Assembly (NCBI GenBank): GCA_035606695.1 | Contig: DATNEW010000003.1 | Coordinates: forward strand, 1-64,000 | Reading direction: 5' to 3' | Source: Gemmatimonadaceae bacterium | GTDB lineage: Bacteria > Gemmatimonadota > Gemmatimonadetes > Gemmatimonadales > Gemmatimonadaceae | Length of the DNA stretch: 64,000 nucleotides | In this document: positions 22,927 through 31,106 of the stretch, piece after piece | Position numbering within the stretch: position 1 is the stretch's first letter | Layout: every line of letters begins with the position of its first letter | Position numbers and translations under genes: made by a program | Notes under the pieces: generated by a model | Database searches by the model: none | Told to the model about the DNA's origin: nothing | What the model saw: the letters and a program-made list of their open reading frames with translations, nothing else

Positions 22927-25452
22927 CTAGTCCTGCCGAAGCGCCTGCATCGGCGAAATTCGGAGCGCCGCAGACGCGGGAACGAGCGTCGCGACCGTCC
23001 CGACGAGCATGAGGAACACCGCGATCGCGGCGAGTCCCAGAACGCCGAGCGACGGCAACGGCAGCGTCCAGCTGTTGATGAGGCCCGACTCGCCGATCGC
23101 CAGCACGAGGCCGATCGCCAGTCCAATCCCGACGAGCCGCAGCTCGCCGCGCATGACGAACTTCAGAACGTCCGCGGGCCTTGCGCCAACGGCCATGTGC
23201 ACCGCGATCTCACGCCGCCGCTGCTCCACGCCGAACGCGACGACGCCGTACAGGCCGACCACCGCGAGCGCGAGTCCGAGCAACGCGATCGCGCCGGTGA
23301 TGCCGGCGCCGTACCGGAACGGAACGATCTGCTGATCGTGTAACGCCGACAGCGGAGTGATCGTGAGCGGCGCGTTCGGGTCCACCTGCGCGGCGATGTC
23401 CGCGATCGTGCGCGACGCATTGACGGCTCCGGCATCCATGCGCGCGAGAATCGGCATGTCGAGCGACGCGAAGTCCGCGGCGACCGCCGGCGTATAGAGG
23501 TATCCCTCATCGTCCGGATCCCACAGCATGACACTGTGCGCATCGGCAACGACGCCCACGACTTGCTGCGGCGCGCTCAACTCGCCGTTCGCGTCAACCG
23601 AGCGAAACGTATTGCCGACGGCACGACGACCCGGCCACAGCGCGCGCGCCGCGGCCTGCGTGACGATGGCGACCGAGGTGCCGGATGCACTGTCCGCGCT
23701 CGTGAAGGCGCGCCCATCGACGATGCGCTGGCCGATGACGTCGAAATAGTTCGGCGTAACGATGTTGTGCGAGAGAACGTGGGGGCGTGCGTCGTTCGAT
23801 GCTTCACTGGAACGAATACGCGTCACGCGCCAACTGCTGAACGGCGGGAACGCCGCGCGCGCGACGACGGCGACACCGGGTGCGCGCGCGATTCGCGCGT
23901 CGAGCGTCGCCCGGTCGGACGCGATCGTCGCCGGCAGATGGTCCGCCGGAGCGATCCCGAACTCCACGAATGCAACATGCTCGGGATTGAGACCGGAATT
24001 CGACGACGCGAAGCGCTGCACGCCGCGCGTGAGAATGCCTGCCGCCGCGATGAGCACGACGGACCCCGCGACCTGCGCGGCGATCAACCAATCGCGGACC
24101 TTCGAACGACGCAGCCTCCCGCCCACGGCGGTGTCGTCGCCTTTGAGCATGCCGCTGAGATTCAACGAAGTCGCCTGCAGCGCGGGCACGAGGCCAAACG
24201 TCATCGAGCTCACGCACGCGAGCACCACCGTGTACGCGACGACGCGCCAGCTCGGCGCGAGCGTCAGCGCGAGCGTCAGCGCGAGTGAGCCGAGTGTCGG
24301 CGGCACGAAGCTCAGGTAGGATCGCGAGACGATCTTCACGGTCCAGTCGGCGAGCACGAACCCGAGAATCGCGCCGGCGACGGCGATGAGCAAACTCTCA
24401 GTCAATAACTGTTGAATCAACCGGCCGCGCGAGGCGCCCAGGGACAGACGGACGGCGATCTCGCGACGACGAACGAGCGCGCGACAAAGCAGCAGGTTCG
24501 CCAGGTTGGCGCATGCGATGACCAGCACGAGTCCCACCACGAACAGCGCGGGCGTCAGTATCAACAGCGTGTTCGACGTTGGAGGAATCATCGACGCTCT
24601 GGGTTCGACGGTGACGCCCACGATTCGCTCGAGCGCCGCGCGGGTTCCCTTGGGCGCCGGCGGCTCGGCGACGAATCCGGACAGCTCCGCCCGCGCCTGG
24701 CGCGGCGTGTAGCCTGAACGAAGTCTTGCGTGCAGCGTGATGAATCGATTCGTCGGATCGAGCAGGCGTCCCGGCGTCGCGCCGATGCGTTCGGCTTGCG
24801 GCAGCGTCATCCAGATGTCCGGCACCAACGGGTTGATGCCGATGAACGTCGGCGCGGCGACGCCAACCACGGTGACGTATGCCCCGTTCACGATGAGTGA
24901 GCGTCCGATCGCGTCCCGCGAGCCGCCGAACATGCGTTGCCAATACGCGTCGCTGATCACGGCCACCGGACCACCGTCGGTTCGTTCATCCGCCGTCGAC
25001 AACACGCGACCTGCCGATGCCGAACCGCCGAGCGCCGTGAAGTAATCTCCGGTCACGAGCCCGACGCTGCTCGCCGTCGCGAGAGTGGTCGCGCTCGGCT
25101 TGATCGCCACGGGCTGAGCGAAGTATCCGATGACCTGTTCGATACTCCGCGCGTTCGCCGAGAGCGCGACGACCTCCGGATACGAGAAGCGAATGTTCTG
25201 GAGTCCGCGGCCATCGAGCGTCAAGAGCCGGACGAGCTGTTCCGGACGCGCGACCGGAAGCGGCCGCCACATGAACGTGTCGATGAGCGTGAAAAACCCT
25301 GCGTTGATGCCGATCGCGATTCCGACCGCGCCGATGGCGATGGCCGCGAAACCGGGCGAGCCACGGAGCATGCGCGTGGCGTAGCGGATGTCCTGCCCGA
25401 GCTGCTCGAACCAGCGGAGGCTCCGCTCGCCGGTACGCGTCCATACGTGCAT
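22927..25452 (-). CDS. ADOP-type ABC permease
   Basis: This 841-residue permease has two MacB/FtsX halves. Landmarks are SPGFAAIAIGAVGIAIGINAGFFTL at the N-terminus, LVLVIACANLANLLLCRALVRRREIAVRLSLGAS in the first permease part, and LALAVVGLYGVVAFGVEQRRREIAVHMAVGA in the second. The conserved ending SPMQALRQD is present. The full prefix domain is absent. It lies 51 bp downstream of the ankyrin gene ending at 25504, probably one operon. It is the second case in this window of a module-bearing gene placed before an ADOP gene. Confidence 0.9.
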   Translation of the reverse strand: MHVWTRTGERSLRWFEQLGQDIRYATRMLRGSPGFAAIAIGAVGIAIGINAGFFTLIDTFMWRPLPVARPEQLVRLLTLDGRGLQNIRFSYPEVVALSANARSIEQVIGYFAQPVAIKPSATTLATASSVGLVTGDYFTALGGSASAGRVLSTADERTDGGPVAVISDAYWQRMFGGSRDAIGRSLIVNGAYVTVVGVAAPTFIGINPLVPDIWMTLPQAERIGATPGRLLDPTNRFITLHARLRSGYTPRQARAELSGFVAEPPAPKGTRAALERIVGVTVEPRASMIPPTSNTLLILTPALFVVGLVLVIACANLANLLLCRALVRRREIAVRLSLGASRGRLIQQLLTESLLIAVAGAILGFVLADWTVKIVSRSYLSFVPPTLGSLALTLALTLAPSWRVVAYTVVLACVSSMTFGLVPALQATSLNLSGMLKGDDTAVGGRLRRSKVRDWLIAAQVAGSVVLIAAAGILTRGVQRFASSNSGLNPEHVAFVEFGIAPADHLPATIASDRATLDARIARAPGVAVVARAAFPPFSSWRVTRIRSSEASNDARPHVLSHNIVTPNYFDVIGQRIVDGRAFTSADSASGTSVAIVTQAAARALWPGRRAVGNTFRSVDANGELSAPQQVVGVVADAHSVMLWDPDDEGYLYTPAVAADFASLDMPILARMDAGAVNASRTIADIAAQVDPNAPLTITPLSALHDQQIVPFRYGAGITGAIALLGLALAVVGLYGVVAFGVEQRRREIAVHMAVGARPADVLKFVMRGELRLVGIGLAIGLVLAIGESGLINSWTLPLPSLGVLGLAAIAVFLMLVGTVATLVPASAALRISPMQALRQD

Positions 25453-25503
25453 GGTCTGACTCCGTTGGGTTACCGGATAGTACGAGGGGAAGGCAGAATG
25501 GAT

Positions 25504-26805
25504 TCAGCGCGTCACCAGCTTCAGAATTTCCGGCCGTCCGAGAAACTCGGCCCAACCAATGGCGTCGCTGTCGTGTCGCGTATCGCGAATGGTCGGATCG
25601 GCCCCGGCGTCCAGAAGCGCGCGCACGACGTCGACCTGATTCCCGAGCACGGCGAGGTGCAATGGCGCAACGTCCGAATCCCAGTGACTCCAGCGCGTGT
25701 TCGGATCCGCACCGTGGTCGAGGAGCCACTTCACCCCCCGGAGATCTCCGCGCTTCGACATCAGATGCAACGCGCCGGCCGCGGGCTCGAGGAGCGCGCG
25801 ATTGTCCGCGACGAGCCGCTCCGCCATGTCCCAGTCGCCGAGCGACAGCGCGGCGAGAAGATCCATTGCCGTGCCGTTCATCGGGCGATTCCCGCGACGC
25901 GCGCTCGTCAGCTCGGCGGCGGTCATCGCGCGAATCGCTTCCATGACCGGCCGGTCGATCAATGCATTGCGTGCGTGCGCCGCGGCGGGAGCACCGGATG
26001 CGTCGCCGGCGAGCGGATCGGCGCCAAGCTCGATGAGCAGCGACACCATGCGAGGGCGATTCGCGTTCACCGCGAAGTGCAGCGGCAGGCGGTTGTTCTC
26101 GTTGCGGCTCATGCGACGTCTGAGCACCGACGGATCGGCGGCGACGATGCGGCGCACTTCATCTTCCAGGTCCAGCGCGATCGCCGAGAAGATGTGGTGT
26201 CGCGCGCCGCGGCTGATCAGGAAATCGACCACCTCGCGATGCGCTCGATCGTCGCATCCCTCCCAACACGACGCCCAGCCGATCACTTCGAGCTCGTGAT
26301 CGTCGCCGTGGCCGACGACGTCGCCACCGGCGTCGGCAAGCCGGCGCACGACATCGAGCTCGCCGCCGGCCGCCGCCCAGTGCATGGCGTACGTGTTGTC
26401 GCCCTTTTCGCGCGCGTTGACGTCGGCGCCGCGTTTCAACAAGAGATCGGTCGTGCCGAGGTGTCGCGCCGCGAGATGGAGCAGCGTCTGCTCATACGGG
26501 TCGAGGCGAACGCTCAGTTTTTCGGGATGCGCATCGAGCAGCTCGGCGAGTTTCGCGTTGTCGCCTTCGCGCGCGGCCGCCGCGAGTTGTCCATCGATCG
26601 AGCGTGAATCGATATGGGCTTTGAGCGCGCGCCAACTCGCGAAGCCGTAGCGTTTCGCGAGATCGAATTGCGCGTCGGCGAGCTTCGCCGCGGCATTCGA
26701 CCGTTGGAGCTCCGCCAGGCGCCGCTTGGCGTGCTTCCGAAGCCAGTCGAGGTTGGGCGCGTCGGGCAATGACGCAGCCGCCGATGGGTGGTCCTGCTCG
26801 GACAT
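25504..26805 (-). CDS. ankyrin-repeat protein with shared N-terminal module
   Basis: This 433-residue protein starts with a shortened form of the shared module (NLDWLRKHAKRRLAEL...KLADAQFDLAKRYGFASWRALKAH), which lacks about 20 residues in the middle compared with the other two. Ankyrin-like repeats follow, including QTLLHLAARHLGTTDLLLKRGADVN, NTYAMHWAAAGGELDVVRRLADAGG and NQVDVVRALLDAGADPTIRD. It has no export signal. A GGAGG ribosome binding site lies upstream of the ATG. It is probably co-transcribed with the ADOP permease that follows. The shared upstream motif lies 95 nt before the start. Confidence 0.85.
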   Translation of the reverse strand: MSEQDHPSAAASLPDAPNLDWLRKHAKRRLAELQRSNAAAKLADAQFDLAKRYGFASWRALKAHIDSRSIDGQLAAAAREGDNAKLAELLDAHPEKLSVRLDPYEQTLLHLAARHLGTTDLLLKRGADVNAREKGDNTYAMHWAAAGGELDVVRRLADAGGDVVGHGDDHELEVIGWASCWEGCDDRAHREVVDFLISRGARHHIFSAIALDLEDEVRRIVAADPSVLRRRMSRNENNRLPLHFAVNANRPRMVSLLIELGADPLAGDASGAPAAAHARNALIDRPVMEAIRAMTAAELTSARRGNRPMNGTAMDLLAALSLGDWDMAERLVADNRALLEPAAGALHLMSKRGDLRGVKWLLDHGADPNTRWSHWDSDVAPLHLAVLGNQVDVVRALLDAGADPTIRDTRHDSDAIGWAEFLGRPEILKLVTR

Positions 26806-26900
26806 GGCACCTCCATTCCTGGTGGAAGGGGCGAGCCCTTCGTGCCGCCCATGGTCCGCAGTGAGGGCGAGGAATAGAAGCCGATATGAGAATGCTAAAG

Positions 26901-26926
26901 AGGTGGGTTGAACCCTTTACGCGGAC
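26901..26926 (-). promoter_or_regulatory. copy 3 of the 26-bp conserved upstream motif
   Basis: On the minus strand the element starts GTCCGCG and ends ACCT, with the palindromic core GGGTT-C-AACCC. It lies 95 nt upstream of the ankyrin start at 26805. Nothing else was recognised in the surrounding 197-bp gap. Confidence 0.65.
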
Positions 26927-27002
26927 CGTCGGCCGCCCCGGCGGCCATGGGGTTAACGCTAGGTCCGATGCGGCGCGACGGCAAGCCGGCGTGCGGTCTC
27001 AG

Positions 27003-29240
27003 TTACGGCAAGATCGTGTCGATGAGCGCCCGAAATCGGTCGCGCACACCTGCACTGAGGGACTCGAGCGGCGGTTGTCGTATGAGATGCAACGTCCCAC
27101 GCTTCTGAACGATCTCGCCGTGCGATTCTCCCTTTTCCGTTCGCCAGAAGCGTAACGTCGCCGTCGCTCCGCCGATGCGGACGCGCTCCAGAATCACTTC
27201 GGGCATCCACTCGGGCAGCACCGGATCGATGACCATCATCGACAACGGCGCGACAGGCTGCAAGCCAAGCAGCGATTGCAGCAGCATGGGAAACGTGGAC
27301 GCATTCCACAGTTGCGGCGTGTTCGCTCGCGGGTACGCGCCGGGCGTCGGATACTCACTTCGCGCGTAGCCGCCGACGGTTTCGGGAATTCGAAATCCGC
27401 CGTACAACGTCGCGAGATCGAACAACCCCTTCGAGAGCTCGCTCGCCCGCTCGTCGAATCCAAAACGCCGAAGGCCGAACACGATCGTCGCGTTCTCGAC
27501 GGCCCACACGGCGCCGAGGTGATAGTCCACGGGGTTATAGGAGCGGTCCGTGGCCGACAGGGTGCGGACGCCCCAGCCGCTGAAGAGATCGGGCGCGAAC
27601 ATGCGCCCGACGACGCGCGGCAGATGCTCGTCGTCGATGATTCCCGTGGCGATACACTGCCCGACGTTCGACGTCAGCGCCGGCACGAGCGCCTTCGACG
27701 GATCGCGCGCGAGCGCGAAGAAGTCGTGCTCGGGCATCCACCAGTCGCGGTTAAAGCGCGCTTTAAGATCCTGCGCGGAGTGCCAATACGCCTTCGCATC
27801 GTCACGCGCGCCGCGCGCCCACGCGAGTGCCGCCATCAACTGTTGCGCGCCGAACCAGTACCCCTGCAGCTCGCAGGTGCCGAGCGGCGACGGTACCGGC
27901 GTTCCATCCGGATACAGAACGGCGTTGCCGCTGTCCTTCCATCCTTGATTCTTCGTGCCCTCGCGCGATTTCGTCTGGTACTCGAAATACCCGTCGCCGT
28001 CGCGATCGCCGCGCTCGCGCGCCCAATCCATGATGCGCCGCGCGACGTCCCAGTGCCGCGCGAGGAACTGCTCGTCGCCCGACCACGCGAACGCATGCGC
28101 GAGCGCGATGACGAACATCATCGGACTCGCGTAGTCGGCGTAATAGGCGGAGTACGGATTGATGTTCAGCCGCGCGAGCGGCCCCTGGCGCACTTGATAT
28201 GGAATGCGTCCCGGTTCCTCGTCGTGCCAATCGTCGATACGCGTACTTTGGAGCCGCCCCAGTCGAGTGAGCGATGCGTCGGCCAACTCGCCCCGGTCGA
28301 TGAATGCGGCTTGCCACGCCGCGGTGAACGCATCGCGGCCGAACAACGCCGGATACAGCGGCATGCCGGCTTGCGGCGCGAGCCATTCGTCGCGGCCACC
28401 CTGCAGCAGTGCAAACGACGCCAGATCTGAAACGTTCGCGCGGACGATCTCTTCGACGATCGTGTTCGCCGGCACTTTGATGCGGACGAGATTGTCGCGC
28501 CACGTCCGCCAGACTCGTTCGCGCTCGCCGATCGTCGCCTCGTCGTATGGCTCGAGGTAGTCGACCGGTTCGACGCGAAGCGTGACGACGACTCGCTCTT
28601 GCGGCGCAAGTGTGACGGCCGCATCGAAGCCGGCGTCGTGCGCAGTCCACGCGGCACCTGATACACGGACGCTGGTGGCGTATGGCAGCTCGTCGTGATC
28701 GTACGCGAAATCCAATGTCTCGCCGTCCGCGCGGCGTGTGACTGCCGCTTCTTGCTGGCGAGCACCGCCCAGCGCCTCCTGAATGTCGGCGAAGTCGGCG
28801 TCGACGAGCCATCGCAAATCAAACGATACGGTCTGGCGCGGCGCGCGATTCGTGATCGTCGCTTCGACGTCGAGCGAGGCAATGCCCACGCGATACGCGA
28901 GCCGAATGTCGATCGCGCGTTGCGGAATGCCGTGCTCGTCGACCGGCGTCTCGTCCTGCGACTGGCCGGTGCCTCCGCCTCCATACGTCGAGATCTCGGG
29001 AAACGCGAACGCGAAACACAGCTGCTGCGGGTCGACGAGCGCGTCCTCACACACCCACGGTTGCTCGTTATTGATGAGCAAACGAAGCGTGCTCAGGTAG
29101 CGCGCTTCGCGAAAATAATAGCCGGCGATCTGTAGCGTTTCGGTGCATTCACCGTGGTGGTCCACGATCAGCAATGACTGGCCGTGCCAGGCGTAGCGCT
29201 CGGTCGGACGGATGCACGCGCGCGTCGAAGTGTTCGGCAT
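27003..29240 (-). CDS. glycogen-debranching-type glycosidase (amylo-alpha-1,6-glucosidase family)
   Basis: This roughly 745-residue protein has an N-terminal beta-sandwich (about residues 1-270; LLIVDHHGECTETLQIAGYYFREARYLSTL) of the GDE_N type. An (alpha/alpha)6 barrel follows, with landmarks MPLYPALFGRDAFTAAWQAAF, GDRDGDGYFEYQTKSREG and KNQGWKDSGNAV, GYWFGAQQLMAALAWARG and GGFRIPETVGGY. The GRDAF and KNQGWKDS segments are typical of GH63/GH133-like debranching enzymes. No signal peptide is seen at ATG 29240, so it may act on intracellular oligosaccharides. The open frame continues 18 codons upstream without a better start. It is divergent from the SDR gene. Confidence 0.8.
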   Translation of the reverse strand: MPNTSTRACIRPTERYAWHGQSLLIVDHHGECTETLQIAGYYFREARYLSTLRLLINNEQPWVCEDALVDPQQLCFAFAFPEISTYGGGGTGQSQDETPVDEHGIPQRAIDIRLAYRVGIASLDVEATITNRAPRQTVSFDLRWLVDADFADIQEALGGARQQEAAVTRRADGETLDFAYDHDELPYATSVRVSGAAWTAHDAGFDAAVTLAPQERVVVTLRVEPVDYLEPYDEATIGERERVWRTWRDNLVRIKVPANTIVEEIVRANVSDLASFALLQGGRDEWLAPQAGMPLYPALFGRDAFTAAWQAAFIDRGELADASLTRLGRLQSTRIDDWHDEEPGRIPYQVRQGPLARLNINPYSAYYADYASPMMFVIALAHAFAWSGDEQFLARHWDVARRIMDWARERGDRDGDGYFEYQTKSREGTKNQGWKDSGNAVLYPDGTPVPSPLGTCELQGYWFGAQQLMAALAWARGARDDAKAYWHSAQDLKARFNRDWWMPEHDFFALARDPSKALVPALTSNVGQCIATGIIDDEHLPRVVGRMFAPDLFSGWGVRTLSATDRSYNPVDYHLGAVWAVENATIVFGLRRFGFDERASELSKGLFDLATLYGGFRIPETVGGYARSEYPTPGAYPRANTPQLWNASTFPMLLQSLLGLQPVAPLSMMVIDPVLPEWMPEVILERVRIGGATATLRFWRTEKGESHGEIVQKRGTLHLIRQPPLESLSAGVRDRFRALIDTILP

Positions 29241-29284
29241 GCGCCTCACGCGTCGGCAGGAAACAAGCCAGTGACAGACCCAGC

Positions 29285-29300
29285 TGGCACACACCTCGCA
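29285..29300 (+). promoter_or_regulatory. sigma-54 (-24/-12) promoter of the SDR gene
   Basis: TGGCACACACCTCGCA has GG and GC separated by exactly 10 bases and differs from TGGCAC-N5-TTGCW at one position. The predicted transcription start (about 29311) lies just before the GGAGGG ribosome binding site (29315-29320) of the SDR gene at 29328. Confidence 0.5.
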
Positions 29301-29327
29301 AGCGGCGGCCAGCTGGAGGGTTGTGGA

Positions 29328-30383
29328 ATGAGCATACGTTTACGGCCGCTGGCGGAGCAGGTCGTCGTCGTCACCGGCGCGTCGAGCGGCATCGGCTTGG
29401 TCACGGCAACGAAGTTTGCGGCGGCCGGCGCGCGCGTGATGCTCGCCGCGCGCAACGAACGGGATCTCGAGGCGGCCGTCACGCGGATTCGCCGCGATGG
29501 CGGGCGGGCGGTGTATCTCGCCACCGACGTCTCCGACGCGGAGCAAGTCGAACGACTCGGCGATGCGGCCATCGCGGAGTTCGGCGACCTCGATACGTGG
29601 GTCAACAACGCCGGCGTATCGATCTATGGTCGCTCGACCGAGATCCCCCTCGCCGACATGCGGCGACAGTTCGACGTGAACTATTGGGGCCAGGTGCACG
29701 GTATGCTCACCGCCGTGCGATTGATGCGCCGCCGCGGCGGAGCGCTCATCAACGTCGCCAGCGCCGTCGCCGACCGCGCCATTCCGCTGCAAGGCAACTA
29801 CTGCGCGACGAAACACGCCATCAAGGGATTCACCGACACGCTGCGCATGGAGCTCGAGGAAGAAGACATTCCGATCTCCGTCACCCTCGTGAAACCAGGG
29901 AGCATCGACACGCCGCTCTTCGCGAAAGCGAAGTCGTTTCTCGGCGTCGAGCCGCAGCCGATACCACCGGTGTATGCACCGGAAGTCGTCGCCCGCGCGA
30001 TTCTCGCGGCGGCGCAGCGGCCCATTCGAGACGTCATCGCCGGCGGCATGGGCAAGGTCGTCAGCCTGGGCGAAAAACTGTCGCCGCGACTCACCGACCG
30101 ATACATGGAACGCACCACGTTCGACTCGCAGGCGACCACCGAAGCGCTGCAGCAGGGCCGAACCGACAACCTGTATGAGCCGGTCGAACATGATGGCGGC
30201 GAGCGCGGACACTTCGACGGCCGCGTGCACGAGCACAGCGCGTACACCGAAGCGGTGCTGCATCCGAAGGCGGCGACCGCGATCGCGGCGGGCGGCGCGG
30301 TCGCGGCGTTGATGCTGAAGCGTCGCCTCGCCAGGGGACATGCCGAGGCCGAATCACAACCCGAACCGCCGCGAGCGGACTAA
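29328..30383 (+). CDS. short-chain dehydrogenase/reductase with C-terminal extension
   Basis: This roughly 351-residue SDR oxidoreductase has the NAD(P)-binding TGASSGIG (about residues 16-23), the NNAG motif (WVNNAGVSIYG), and the catalytic Tyr/Lys in YCATK, with the Ser in INVASAVAD. This core is followed by about 100 residues unlike classical SDRs, ending with a short hydrophobic segment (TAIAAGGAVAALML) and RRLARG, possibly a membrane anchor. Substrate unknown. ATG 29328 has a GGAGGG site; the upstream open frame overlaps the divergent glycosidase gene. The DUF2231 gene follows after 11 bp. Confidence 0.85.
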   Translation: MSIRLRPLAEQVVVVTGASSGIGLVTATKFAAAGARVMLAARNERDLEAAVTRIRRDGGRAVYLATDVSDAEQVERLGDAAIAEFGDLDTWVNNAGVSIYGRSTEIPLADMRRQFDVNYWGQVHGMLTAVRLMRRRGGALINVASAVADRAIPLQGNYCATKHAIKGFTDTLRMELEEEDIPISVTLVKPGSIDTPLFAKAKSFLGVEPQPIPPVYAPEVVARAILAAAQRPIRDVIAGGMGKVVSLGEKLSPRLTDRYMERTTFDSQATTEALQQGRTDNLYEPVEHDGGERGHFDGRVHEHSAYTEAVLHPKAATAIAAGGAVAALMLKRRLARGHAEAESQPEPPRAD

Positions 30384-30394
30384 CCGGAGGATTC

Positions 30395-30892
30395 ATGGAA
30401 GCACGCGCCAAACTGCTGGGTCATCCGATTCACCAAATGCTCATCGTGTTTCCGCTCGGTTTGCTCACGACCGCGGTCATCTTCGATCTCATTCATCTCG
30501 CGATGCATGATCCAACGTGGTCGATGATCTCGTATTGGATGATCGGCGCCGGCGTGATCGGCGGCTTGTGCGCGGCGTTGTTCGGCCTCATCGACTGGAT
30601 GAAGATCCCGAGTGGAACGCGCGCCCATCGCGTCGGCCTGTGGCACGGCCTGGGCAACGTTTGCGTCGTGGTATTCTTCGCCATCAGTTGGTTTCTGCGG
30701 CGGGCGGATCCGAGCAATCCTTCCGCGCTCGCGATCGTGTTGCTGCTCATTGGCGGAGGCTTGAGCCTCGTGACGTCATGGCTCGGCGGAGAGCTCGTCG
30801 GGCGCCTGGGCGTCGGCGTAGACGATGGCGCGAATCTCGATGCGCCGAGCTCCCTGACTGGTCCCGCCTCGCGTTCCAGCGGTCGTCGCTGA
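30395..30892 (+). CDS. DUF2231-family membrane protein
   Basis: This 165-residue protein has the DUF2231 hallmark start (LLGHPIHQMLIVFPLGLLTTAVIFDLIHL) and four predicted membrane helices, with GLIDWMKIPSGTRAHRVGLWHGLGN in the middle. The conserved His residues suggest cofactor or metal binding in the membrane, but no activity is established for the family. It lies 11 bp after the SDR gene and probably shares its sigma-54-type promoter. A strong inverted repeat follows 45 bp after the stop. Confidence 0.85.
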   Translation: MEARAKLLGHPIHQMLIVFPLGLLTTAVIFDLIHLAMHDPTWSMISYWMIGAGVIGGLCAALFGLIDWMKIPSGTRAHRVGLWHGLGNVCVVVFFAISWFLRRADPSNPSALAIVLLLIGGGLSLVTSWLGGELVGRLGVGVDDGANLDAPSSLTGPASRSSGRR

Positions 30893-30936
30893 TCGCCACC
30901 TCGGGCAAGTTCCCTCCCGCGCGGAATTGAAGGCAT

Positions 30937-30964
30937 CGAACGGCGAAGCGTGATTCGCCGTTCG
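30937..30964 (+). promoter_or_regulatory. 28-bp inverted repeat upstream of the 31-43 kb cluster
   Basis: Perfect 11-bp arms (CGAACGGCGAA / TTCGCCGTTCG) with a 6-nt spacer lie about 106 nt upstream of the start predicted from the -24/-12 element at 31031. That is the usual distance for the enhancer of a sigma-54 activator. It could equally be a terminator hairpin for the DUF2231 gene, or serve both roles. Confidence 0.5.
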
Positions 30965-31030
30965 CGACCGCGTTGCGCCCCAAGCGAACCACACTTCGCG
31001 GCGCCCCACGAAAAATCAACGACTTACGTG

Positions 31031-31046
31031 TGGCACTCCGGCTGCT
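31031..31046 (+). promoter_or_regulatory. sigma-54 (-24/-12) promoter of the 31-43 kb cluster
   Basis: TGGCACTCCGGCTGCT has GG and GC 10 bases apart and differs from TGGCAC-N5-TTGCW at one position. The predicted mRNA would start near 31057, giving a leader of about 50 nt that contains the GGAGGAG site before ATG 31107. A sigma-54 activator is encoded within the same cluster. Confidence 0.6.
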
Positions 31047-31106
31047 TTAACGCGGGTCCGACGGATGACCCCGTCCGCGTCCCACATCCCAGCCCCGGAG
31101 GAGATC

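Noticed and set aside
24937-26607. 556-codon open frame antisense to the ADOP and ankyrin genes
   Set aside because: It crosses the boundary of two real genes and has antisense-type composition.
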